Program-made: the position numbers and the translations under genes | Assembly (NCBI GenBank): GCA_965112735.1 | Contig: OZ218953.1 | Coordinates: 620,001-684,000 of the forward strand | Reading direction: 5' to 3' | Source of the DNA: Phaeosaccion multiseriatum | Taxonomy: Eukaryota; Ochrophyta, other classes | Length of the DNA: 64,000 nucleotides | Shown: positions 46,180-57,600 of the stretch, piece by piece | Layout: every line of letters begins with the position of its first letter | Numbering within the stretch: position 1 is the stretch's first letter | Notes under the pieces: model-generated | Database searches by the model: none | The model's input: only the letters and a program-made list of their open reading frames with translations | What the model was told of the DNA's origin: nothing

Positions 46180-49100
46180 GTGCGAACGCGCGAGAGTGGA
46201 GGCTTCTTGCTCATGCCATTCTTGCTTTGCCCTCTCTTTGTGGTCTGTCGTGTTTGCCCTTCGCAGACCTCTTGATCCTGCTCTGGTGCGGGGAAGCGTT
46301 GCTGAGGAAGTTGTTGTTGGTCTCACCCACCTGTTCTGCCCGCTTCCTCACACACACACACACACCGACAGGACCCTCCTCTTGATGACCTTGCAAGCAC
46401 GCGCCCGACTCCGGAGGACAGGCCTCGCTCCGTCGAAGGCGAGGTCCCGGAAAGAAGAGGAGAACGAGAGAGCAGTCTGGCCATTCATTCTATGGAGAGC
46501 CTCGGTAGGCAGGCAAGGGTGGCCATCATCTTGGAGGAGATCATAGGCTTTGCAGTGGAGGTGACGCACAATCGAGCTCTGACCGCCGATGACCGCTTCA
46601 TGGAGGCGGGTATGACCTCGGTGATGATGGCGGAGCTGGCGGTGATGGTCGAGGACTTTCTGGGCAGCAAGAGGGCGGAGGAGGAGGGGGACAAGGACGT
46701 TGAGCTTGGAGCCGAGGCCTTCTTCAACTTTCCGACACCTGCTCTCTTGGCGGCTCACGTAGAGACGACCCTGTTTGGAGAGGGAGAGGGGGACGACGCT
46801 TCTGCTGACGGACTGCTTCCTCCTCTTCTTTCTGATAGTGGCGGCGACATCGCAGTCATTGGGATGGCCTGTCGCTTCCCCGGCGGATGCAGCAGCCCGG
46901 AAGAGCTCTGGGCGAAGCTGTGCAATGAGGAAGACTGCGTCACCGATGCGCCCTCTGAGCGAGGCTTGGGAGCGGGAGTAAGAGGTGCGCTATGAGTTAT
47001 CTACCTTACTGCACACACATGATTGATTGCGGCATGCATCTCAGCCTGTGTAGCCTGTACTCTGCAGTGCTTCTTAGCGCCTTGCTAAACATCTGCTCTT
47101 CCTCTCCCCTGATTATGCGATCAGGAGGCTTCATCGACACCGTGGAAGCGTTCGACAATGCATTCTTCGGTATGTCCATCGCCGAGGCGGAGGCCCAAGA
47201 CCCCAATCAGCGCATCATGCTCGAAGTGGCGTATGAGGCTCTGCATAGAGCCGGCTACGAGGGCAGGCACAGGCTTGAAGGGCACCGAGTCGGCGTGTTT
47301 GTGGGCGTGGGAGGGAGTGACTGGCCTACTCTTCTCTACGAGAACCCACAACTCACCAAGGGAAACCCGTACGTGCTGGCGGGGGCAAGCCGAGCTTGCA
47401 TCGCTACCCGCATCTCGCACACACTCGGCCTTGAAGGTCCATGCGAAAGCGTAGATACAGCATGCTCGTCGGCAATAGTGGCCCTGAACAACGCGTGCAA
47501 AAGCCTGAGACTCAGGGAGAGCCGCTCTGCGATCGTTGGCGGTGTCAACCTGCTGCTCCACCACCAAGCCTTTGGCGGCCTGGCCGATGCGCGGCTTCTA
47601 TCTAAAGAAGGGTGAGTGTGTTTTTAATGGGGCGCCTTTGGGTTGGCTTACGGTTTCGAGAGAAAGTCGGGAGAGACACGGGAGAAACAGTCATTGAGCA
47701 CACACCCCTCCTTGCTATGTCCCCTCTCGTACTTCAGATGTTGCAAGTCCTTTGACGCTCGTGGGGATGGATATGTGCGCAGCGAGGGCAGCGGGGCCGT
47801 CGTGCTGAAGCTCCTGCCTGAGGCCATCAAGGACGGGGACCGCATCCTCGCCGTCATCAAGGCAGCGGCTGTCAGCCACAGCGGCGTCAGCAGCTCTCTA
47901 TCCGCCCCCAAGGGAACCGCCCAGGAGAGCTTAGTGAGAAGGGCACTACGGCAGGCAGGGTGCGAGGGGAGAGAAGTGAGCTACGTTGAAGCGCACGCCA
48001 CAGGAACCGTTATGGGCGATGCCGTCGAAATGGGTAAGCTATGACGGCCACGAAGGGCGGAGAGGTGGCAACAAGAGGCATCGTAAACTCTCTCTCTTGT
48101 GAGCTCGAAGAATGTGAGATGGCGTTGAGAGAGGTTAAACCAAGGCTCATTCATGTCCTCCCTCCCTCCCCCCTTACCATCGTGTGATGCATCTTAGGCG
48201 CTCTCAAGGCCGCTTTCACCTCCAACAGGCCTGAGGCCTCCCCCCTTGTAGTGGGCACCGTCAAGACCACCCTCGGCCACATGGAGGGGTCATCGGGAAT
48301 GGCTCAGCTCATCAAGGCCATCCTGGTACTGCAGCACCGAGAGGCCCCAGCCAACCTTCACCTCAAGGAGGTCAACCCCAAGCTGAAGCTGGAGGGCGTG
48401 CCCATCGCGCTGCCCACCCGAAGGACGCCACTTTCCTCTTACTGCTCCGACGGCTCAACGCTGCTCGCGGGTGTCAACTCCTACGGGGTTGGCGGAGTAA
48501 TCGCCCACGTCATCTTGGGCAGCTACGGCGGCTGTACAATGGAAACCCAAGGCGTTGATGCTACATGGCAGGGGTTCCCTTCGTCGAGAACCTTTTCCAT
48601 CCCGAGGGGTGCCGCGCGTGAGCTGCAAGACTCCACACCGAGCGTGGAGTCAAGGGGTATGACTGGACTTGTGATGGAGACGGACGAAGACTTGCACGAC
48701 AAGGCGGTGGAAGCCTGCATACAGGAAGCGGCGCGTTTCTTAGAGGATGGGAGGCAGCAGCAGTCGCAGCCGCAGCGAGAGAAGGGTAAGGTCCACCCCC
48801 CAAGGGAGCTCGACGATCTCGAGGCCCCACAACCTGTGGACGCACGCACCTCCTTCCTGGAGCTGGGTATGGACTCTTTGGCCGTGGTGCAGCTGGTCAA
48901 CACGCTCCAGGACCAGTTTGAGCTGCAGGAGGAGCTTCCGCTGGCGGAGGTGCTTCAGAACCCCACTGCAGAGGGCCTCGCCATACTGGTGGTGGAGCGC
49001 CGGCATCGAGACCTCGTTCCCGGTGGGGGAAAGAGAAAGCAGAGCCATGGCGAAGGGGCGGCTGCTCACGAGGGCGTGATAGAGGAGAAGGAGCCACTGC

Positions 49101-51703
49101 TGTGCGCAAAGATGATGTCCTCTGTGGGCTTCAAGGTGACGCAAGTGGTGCTCATTGCAGTGCTCTTGGCGCAGGTCTTCGCCTGCATGATTCCAGCTTA
49201 CCGCTACCTCCGCTGGCTCCAGACGGACTCTGACATCGAGACTTCGGTGTGGGTGGGGAAGGACTTGAGTCATCTCGCCAATCCAGAGTCCTCTTACGCC
49301 TCTCCAGGGGGTGTTGTGGGTTGGGGCCCTCTGGTCTCCTTCAGCATCGTCCTGTGGTTCCTGACGTACTCCGCTTCCATCGTGTGCGTCAAGTGGCTTG
49401 TCGTGGGGGCGTACTTTGAGGCAACCGTTCCGATTCACGCGTCGTACTATCACCGCTGGTGGTACGTGAATGCGTGTATCAACGTGTGGGAAGTGGGTGG
49501 CGGCTTTCTTACCCTCGGCACACCCGGCATCACTTTGTTCTACAAGCTGCTGGGTGCCGACGTCTCCTGGCGCTGCTCCATTTCCACCTTTCTCCGAGAG
49601 TTTGACCTCATCACGATTGGGGCCGGCGCTTCGGTGACTGGCTCGCTGTGTCCTCGCTCCTTCACGCCGTCAAGCATGGTCTTTCGCAGCATTGTTGTGG
49701 GTATGGGCGCAGAGGTGGAGGCGGGGGCTGTGGTGTACGGTGGGGTGAAGGTGGGCGAGGGCACACAGGTCGCTCGCCTGTCCGTTGTATACCCCCTGAC
49801 GCGCATTCCTGCTGGTGATGGCGTGTGGGAGGGCAACCCGGCGCAGAGGAAACAGAGCCGCCGCAGCGCCGAGGAGGGGGGTGGACGAGCTAGGATGACC
49901 GACAGAGAGAGACACTTGGCAAAGGGCAGTGACGGATGGGCGAATGAAGCCCTCCAACTCCTGCAAGGCGTGGTGCGTATGGTGCTAATTACGGCTTCTG
50001 TCATGCTCGCAGCCTTCTTTAGCTGGATGCCCGCCGTTGCGTACACCTTCATCGGTGTGTCAAGAGACTTTCGATACGCAGGAGTCATGAGCACGGTGTT
50101 TGGAGTGTATGGGGCTCTCCTGACTCTTGCCCTGTACCTGGTCCTGCTCAAGTGGGTCATTGCGCCGAGCTGCCTCCTTCGACCCGGCGTGTACACCGAC
50201 AACTTTGGAAGGGCGCTTCGTCGATGGTACCTCGGCAAGCTTCACAGCCAGGTGTCGGGCTACGTGCTCGTGTTCGCCCGCTGGCGCCTGTTCGACTGGT
50301 GGGGCAAGGCTCTGGGTGTGCGCATGGGAAGGGGGGCTATCAACTCGAGTGATGGCGCGTACAATCCCGAGACGGCCCACCTCATTACGTTTGGTAAGAA
50401 GGGAGGACAGGTCTAGCGGAGTGTATGTGGGAGGAGGGGGGATGCTTGGTACCAGCCGCGTTTTGCCACCATGGCTATTCGCCATGCTATGCGTTGCTTA
50501 GAGCGAAGGGCCTTTTTTCTCTCATCCCTTGTCTCTACTGAACGGTCTTTTACCACATACCCCAATAAATCCACAGGAGATGATGCTTTTGCTTCGTATG
50601 CCGCATTCACTACCGATGAACCGCTGGGGAGGGGCAGTGCCAACATTGGTAGTGCCACTGGAGGCAGCGCCGGGGGGGCAACACGTGTGCGAGGGACCTG
50701 CACCGTTGGGGACGGAGCGCTCCTCGGGTACATGTGCGTCATGGGGCCTGGTGCTGCCATTCCGGCACAGCAAGGCGTTGAAATGTTCACGGCTGTAGCA
50801 GCTGGGGACACAGTCGTGTCGACATCGTGGGGCCAGGGCGCAGTAGTGAAGGGAGGGAGGGAGGATGCCGCCTCATCTGCAGCGCTCTCGGGACCCGGCG
50901 CACTCACAAACGGAGACATCGAGCGTTGGGCCGCCTTTGTCGCCAGAGAGACATGGGGCACGCTGCTGTGGCTGGCGACCCATGTGGGGAGTCTGGTGGT
51001 GGTGGTGGAGGTGGGGAGGCACCTAAACCAAAGCGTGGGGAAGAAGCGCGGCATGAGCTTTGAGGCCATGCTGCCCCTGTACGGGGCCGTGTGCGGGTGT
51101 GCAGGAGCCCTTGCCCTCACTCTTCTCTTGGTGGCTTCCAAGTGGCTGCTCGTCGGTGACTTCAGCCGTGGTGCGGACCCAATCACGGGAGCGTGCATGT
51201 CCTCACAGAATGTTTCTCGGAGCGCGCGGACGCAGTACTTCCGCCTTCTGACCAGGATGCGTCTCTTCTTTCTGCTTTACATTCTGACGCCTTTATTCAG
51301 CGGTACATGGCTGTACAATCTGTACGTTCGAGCGTCGTGTGCGCGGCCCAAGGATATCTCGCTCGAGGCGTTGGTGTTGGGGGTGGATGTGTTCGACTTT
51401 GACTTTCTCACCTTGGAAGCAGGTGCCATACTTGACATGGGCAGTGAAGTCAAGGGTCACGTGCTTCGCCAAAGAGCTGCTGGTGCTGGGGGAGACGGCA
51501 CTACCGGGCTGCTGGTCATGTCCCCCTGTAGAGTGAAGGCAGGGGCAGTCCTTCACCCCTACGCCTTTGTCACCCACGGCACCGTCGGCAGTCGGGCCGA
51601 GCTCTTCGCCTACAGTCCGCCGCTCATGGGGCAGGGGCTGCGCGATGGAGGCAAGTACGGTGGCCGCGGAGTGCCAGGATTGCTCAAGAGCAAGCTATCG
51701 TGA
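43439..51703 (+). CDS. Megasynthase C: FAAL-ACP-KS-ACP-Pls-like membrane terminus
   Basis: Exons: 43439-43576, 43868-44551, 44740-45056, 45259-45302, 45428-46179, 46372-46984, 47125-47611, 47738-48033, 48198-50393, 50577-51703; 6654 nt, about 2217 aa. Domains: FAAL 1-620; ACP1 Ser728; KS about 810-1225 (Cys963 in DTACSSAI, His1098, His1138); ACP2 Ser1337 (LELGMDSLAVVQ); membrane terminus about 1421-2217, interrupted by the same phase-1 intron as in A. No AT, DH, ER or KR. FAAL half pairs with B, KS core with D, ACP2 and terminus with A. The in-frame ATG at 43439 is preferred; a GTG-initiated extension to 43409 is possible but no upstream in-frame ATG exists after the stop at 43334. A 16-codon upstream ORF starts at 43356. 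In the KS segment TLLYENPQLTKGNPYV replaces the A/B version. Confidence 0.9.
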
Positions 51704-54691
51704 GACTGCTGGAGCGAGGGCTCGACTATTGTATCGCTCAATTTGTATGTAGTACAGCTCTTAGTTCAAGGTTTGCAAGGGAGGGCCCTTCCATATCATG
51801 AAAATAGTCAAGAGACTCGGTCGGAGGAAGAGAGGGAGGGAAGGAAGTAAAGCAGTGTATTATGTACTTAATAGCCCGTAGAGGAGCGTCGGGTGTCTCT
51901 CCAGACAACACATCAGTCCTCAAGACGCAAATGTCGCGAGGCATCTCCCCCTAACAACAAGAGACAGCCAAATACCCACAGGCTCTTGAGAATACTTTAC
52001 TCTTTCTACTACGCCTCGACTGTCAGTAAACGCCCTCATCTGTGTGAGTACACAAGGCCTTCATCTCTCTCTCTCTCTCCCTGGGCTGTGCACAAGGAGG
52101 TGCCGCAAAGAGTCACCGTGTGTCGTTGATGGTTGTGCTGCAGCACGCACGGCACTCAGAGGAGTCCTGCTCGCTGTAGCAGGGGGCACACGCCTCCTTC
52201 GCCTGAAACCTTCTCCCAGTCAGCACAACTCTGCTCTTCCTCTCAGACCACGCGGGCGCTGCTTCGCGCTCCCAGTGTCAGCTCGTACCCCTTCGCTCCC
52301 ATCTTGCTCACATCCAGTGTCGCGCCCTCACCCAGCACGAAGCCGGGAAGGGTCAGCGAGCGAGCGTTCAGCCTCGCCCCCTTGCCGACGCGCACGCTCT
52401 CAACATACATTACCCCACCGTGCTCCAGAATGTGGCACTGGGGCATGGCGTGCCTCTCCACCACAACGTCATCCTCCAGGGTGAGCAGGTCGGGGTCTGG
52501 AACGAAACGGCAGTCAATGTGCACATTCGATCCGGCTCTCAGTCCCAGCAGGCGCAGATACCACGGAAGGAGGGGTGAGCCCGCGAGCAGCTCGACGACA
52601 GTTCCCATGGCGAGAGTCTGGCAGGCTGTGGCAGAGGTCCAGCGAACGTACTCCAAAGACGATCGTGTAAAGGAGTGCGCCTTCCTCCGGGTGGGCATCA
52701 CGGCCCACTTCAGTGCAGCAGAAGTCACCGCCACCAGCGCGAGGAACAAGAGCAACCACAGCGGTAGCGTCACGAGGATGCTCTTGTCACCCAGCTGCAG
52801 CACGACTTTACTGATGGCGAGACTCACTAACGCTGCCAACGTGTACAGATGGAGAGCAAGTACACACGGCTGCAGCACCGGCATGAGCAGCATGGCGAAT
52901 ACCTGCAATGCACTGAGCTTCTCCGTCGACGCGCTGCCGGTTGCAATTTGCAGCAAAGGGCTGCCTCCAATCTGCCCCACCGCCGTACTGGCCAGACTCG
53001 TTTGCAGCCTGCGGTCGCTCATGCTTCGTCGGGGTTCGTCCACTCTGACGGGTTGCCCGCCAGGAGCATTCACCCTGGAAATGATATCCACGGGAGGGGG
53101 CAGGGAAGACACCCCTCCCTGTCCTCCGAGGCAGGTGGACCGTGCTTGGAGCTCGTCGCTCTCTCGCACAACACTCAAAGCTCCAACCTCACAGTCCGCT
53201 GGAATGCTCGCGCCGGGCAGCGCCACGCAGAAGGCTCCGAGTAGCGCGTTGTCACCGATTCGCACTGTGCCCGTTACGTAGCGTTGCCTGCCTTTCGCGT
53301 CGACCTTAAACATGCCCGTGATGGGGGCGGACGGAATGCCTAGATGAGACTGCGTCCCGACGGAGAGCAACTCCGGCTCGTACGGGTACTCTGCGAAACT
53401 CGTCACACCCAGGCCAAAGCGAGCCCCCATGCTGGCCAGCCAAGCGTTCTCTGCCTGTGTCGCTACTGTGAAGGGCATCACCGTGCGAGACGTAAATGCC
53501 ATCAGGTCGGCCACCAAAGCCCTACGAAGAGCCTCGAATGAGGAGACTGGCGTCGTTCGGGGCTTGCGCGGTAGCAACATGGCCCACTTGATGAGAGCCA
53601 CAATGGTGCACATTGCAGCTGTGTACACCACCCACGTCAGTGCTCCAGGCCACAGCGCCCCAAACAAGTAGTGTTGCTTCAGCACCCGCATCAGGACGAG
53701 GTTCACAAGGCCCCGGTTGATGCCCGGGAAGACGGCGAAGAAGGGGATAGACAGCGGGCCCGCCAGATTCCATGCCATCAACAGAGCGAGTGTCGCTGAA
53801 GAGCCTTCTAGACCAGATGCGAAACCCAGTGCTCTCGTTTCGTCTGTGGGGTAGATGCCGCCAACGCTCAGAAGCTTGAAGAGGGCCCTCGAGGCAATGA
53901 AGGTCCCCACTGCCACCACAAGCACCACGAAGTACAGCCTCAGGACAGTCCATAGGATGTCCTCCACCGCAGATGAAGTACGTGCCGACAGTGACGCTTC
54001 ATTCACACCCATTCCGCCCTTCGGGCGGCCCCGTACTTCTGCGAGCGCTCCCGCTGCGTGCTCGCTTGGTAACCTTCCTCCCTGATTCACTACCACCCAC
54101 GGCTCCACACTGCAGCGGGCATCGACAGAAGCTGTGCCAAAGGAGACGTCTCTGATGCCCACAATGTGCGTTCTGAAGATCACTCCCTTGTTCACCACAG
54201 AGTTGTCGCCGATTACTACCCACTCTGGGTCGTACAGCTCCGTGGTGTCCAAAATCACGTTGCAACCAATCGTGGCTCCCAGGGCCCGGTAGTACAACAC
54301 CAGCAGAGGGGAGCGACGCAGGAGGAAGCTGTGGTTACTGGCAGTCCAGCCCATGAGCCGCTGCATCGTCCACCAAGCGATGAACTGAGCAGAGCGCCTC
54401 TGAATCTTATCCGCTGTACATCCAGCCCTCACTGGTGGCACAAGGAGGCGCTTCGAGAGGATGACAACTGCCATCTGGAGGAGGAGGTAGGTGAGCCATC
54501 CAGCCGGTACTACGACCCCTCCAGCGAATAGCAGCGACCGGTCCTGTGCGTACTTGAACACACATCTGACGAAGCCGTACATGGGTAGGAGGATTGCCCA
54601 GGACAGGTAGGCGAAAGCACATACCCACAGCAGCGCCAGGAGCCACTGGGGAGCGTCTTGGACTCGATCCTTGGCCGAACCTTCCGTCGCC
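48840..54691. repeat. Segmental duplication copy 2 (3' halves of C and D with the junction)
   Basis: Partner of 31360-37221. It contains ACP2 to the stop of C, the C/D spacer and the terminal exon of D. Similarity to copy 1 ends near 54,692, just before the D-specific linker. Confidence 0.9.
51704..52242. terminator. Tail-to-tail spacer between C and D
   Basis: 539 bp, a near copy of the A/B spacer with one small deletion and scattered substitutions. It must contain both 3' ends. No gene or canonical polyadenylation hexamer was seen. Confidence 0.6.
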
Positions 54692-57600
54692 ACTGCCGCG
54701 CGTCCGCGTTGGCCAGCCTCAGGGCTGCTGCTACCAAGCGAAGTAGTACGATTACTACTTGTACCAACGCCCCGACCACCCCGGCCCCTGCCGCCTTCCT
54801 TCTCCTCTCCTTCTTCGCTCACGGTAGCAGGAGGAGTCGCCACGCGGGAGCACAAGTGGGAGAATAACCTCGAGAAAGACGGATGAGAATATATGTCCGT
54901 TGGTCTGACGGCCGCGTCGAGCTGCAAAGCCTTGGTGAGCTGGGCACACAAGCCCACAGTTGAAAGGGAACCTGACAGCCTGTCCAGGAGAAGCTCCTTA
55001 CTCGAGCGTAGCTCTTCCAAAGTGGGCGGGAACGTCCAGTCGTCCTCCTTTCCTGCTGCCATTCTGTTGTACACGTCCGTGAATACACGAAAGATGTGCT
55101 CCTCCCTCGCCTGCACGCGAAAGCGTTGCTGCCAAGCGAGCTCGCCAGGCCCTACAGAGCCTGCTGGGGAAGGTGGGCTAAAGGTGTCTCCGAACTTTTT
55201 GACCCAGTCCTTGGCAGGCAGGAGGGCCACGTCAGCCAAAGGAGCAGGCCGCATCGCAGCGGCATCAGAGAGGACGTCTCCCGCTGGGGGAGGAGGAGAT
55301 GTAGGACCCTTGCCATCATGTGTTGGTGCTGCTCTCTGCGGGAGGGGAAACTCTCGCGACGAGGGGAACCCTTGCCAAGGGGTATCACCTCGCTCTGCTG
55401 CGCCTTCGGGCCTCATGTCGCCATAGCTGCCCAAGATGACGTGGGCGTTTACTCCGCCAACCCCGTAGGAGTTGACACCTGCGAGCAGCGTTGAGCCGTC
55501 GGAGCAACAGGAGGAAAGGGGCGTCCTTCGGGTGGGCAGCGTGACGGGCACGCCCTCCAGCTTAAGCTTGGGGTTGACCTCCTCCTGGTGAAGGTTGGCT
55601 GGGGCCTCTCGGTGCTGCAGTACCAGGATGGCCTTGATGAGCTGAGCCATTCCCGACGCCCCCTCCATGTGGCCCAGGGTAGTCTTGACGGTGCCCACTA
55701 CAAGGGGGGAGGCCTCAGGCCTGTTGGAGGTGAAAACGGCCTTGAGAGCGCCTAAGATGCATCACACGATGGTAAGGGGGGAGGGAGGGAGGACATGAAT
55801 GAGCCTTGGTTTAACCTCTCTCAACGCCATCTCACATTCTTCGAGCTCACAAGAGAGAGAGTTTACGATGCCTCTTGTTGCCACCTCTCCGCCCTTTGCG
55901 GCCTTCACAACTTACCCATTTCGATGGAGTCACCAATAACGGTTCCTGTGGCGTGGGCTTCAACGTAGCTCACTTCTCTCCCCTCGCACCCTGCCTGCCG
56001 TAGTGCCCTTCTCACTAAGCTCTCCTGGGCGGTTCCCTTGGGGGCGGATAGAGAACTGCTGACGCCGCTGTGGCTGACAGCCGCTGCCTTGATGACGGCG
56101 AGGATGCGGTCCCCGTCCTTGATGGCCTCAGGCAGGAGCTTCAGCACGACGGCCCCGCTGCCCTCGCTGCGCACATATCCATCCCCACGAGCGTCAAAGG
56201 ACTTGCAACATCTGAAGTACGAGAGGGGACATAGCAAGGAGAGGTGTGTGCTCAATGACTGTTTCTCCCGTGTCTCTCCCGACTTTCTCTCGAAACCGTA
56301 AGCCAACCCAAAGGCGCCCCATTAAAAACACACTCACCCTTCTTTAGATAGAAGCCGCGCATCGGCCAGGCCGCCAAAGGCTTGGTGGTGGAGCAGCAGG
56401 TTCACACCGCCAACGATCGCAGAGCGGCTCTCCCTGAGTCTCAGGCTTTTGCACGCGTTGTTCAGAGCCACTATTGCCGACGAGCATGCTGTATCTACGC
56501 TTTCGCATGGACCTTCAAGGCCGAGTGTGTGCGAGATGCGGGTAGCGATGCAAGCTCGGCTTGCCCCCGCCAGCACGTACGGGTTTCCCTTGGTGAGTTG
56601 TGGGTTCTCGTAGAGAAGAGTAGGCCAGTCACTCCCTGCCACGCCCACAAACACGCCGACTCGGTGCCCTTCAAGCCTGTGCCTGCCCTCGTAGCCGGCT
56701 CTATGCAGAGCCTCATACGCCACTTCGAGCATGATGCGCTGGTTGGGGTCTTGGGCCTCCGCCTCGGGGATGGACATACCGAAGAATGCGTTGTCGAACG
56801 CTTCCACGGTGTCGATGAAGCCTCCTGATCGCATAATTAGGGGAGAGGAAGAGCAGATGTTTAGGAGGGTGCTAAGAAGTACTGCAGAATACAGGCTACT
56901 CAGGTTGAGCTGCATGCCGCAATCAATCATGTGTGTGCAGCAAGGCAGACTTATAGCGTACCTCTCACTCCCGCTCCCAAGCCTCGCTCAGAGGGCGCAT
57001 CGGTGACACAGTCTTCCTCATTGCACAGCTTCGCCCAGAGCTCTTCCGGGCTGTTGCAGCCAGCGGGGAAGCGACAGGCCATCCCAATGACTGCAATGTC
57101 GCTGCCACTATCAGAAAGAAGAGAAGGAGGCAGTCCGTCAGCAGAAGCGTCGTCCCCCTCTCCCTCTCCAAACAGGGTCGTCTCTACGTGAGCCGCCAAG
57201 AGAGCAGGTGTCGGATAGTCGAAGAAGGCCTCGGCCCCAAGCTCAAAGTCCTTGTCCCCCTCCTCCTCCGTTCTCTCGCTGCCCAGAAAGTTCTCGAGCA
57301 TCACCGCCAGCTCCGCCATCATCACCGAGGTCATGCCCGCCTCCATGAAGCGGTCGTCGGCGGTCAGAGCTCGATTGTGCGTCACCTCCACTGCAAAGCC
57401 TATGATCTCCTCCAAGATGATGGCCACCCTTGCCTGCCTACCGAGGCTCTCCATAGAATGAATGGCCAGACTGCTCTCTCGTTCTCCTCTTCTTTCCGGG
57501 ACCTCGCCTTCGACGGAGCGAGGCCTGTCCTCCGGAGTCGGGCGCGTGCTTGCAAGGTCATCAAGAGGAGGGTCCTGTCGGTGTGTGTGGGTGAGGAAAC

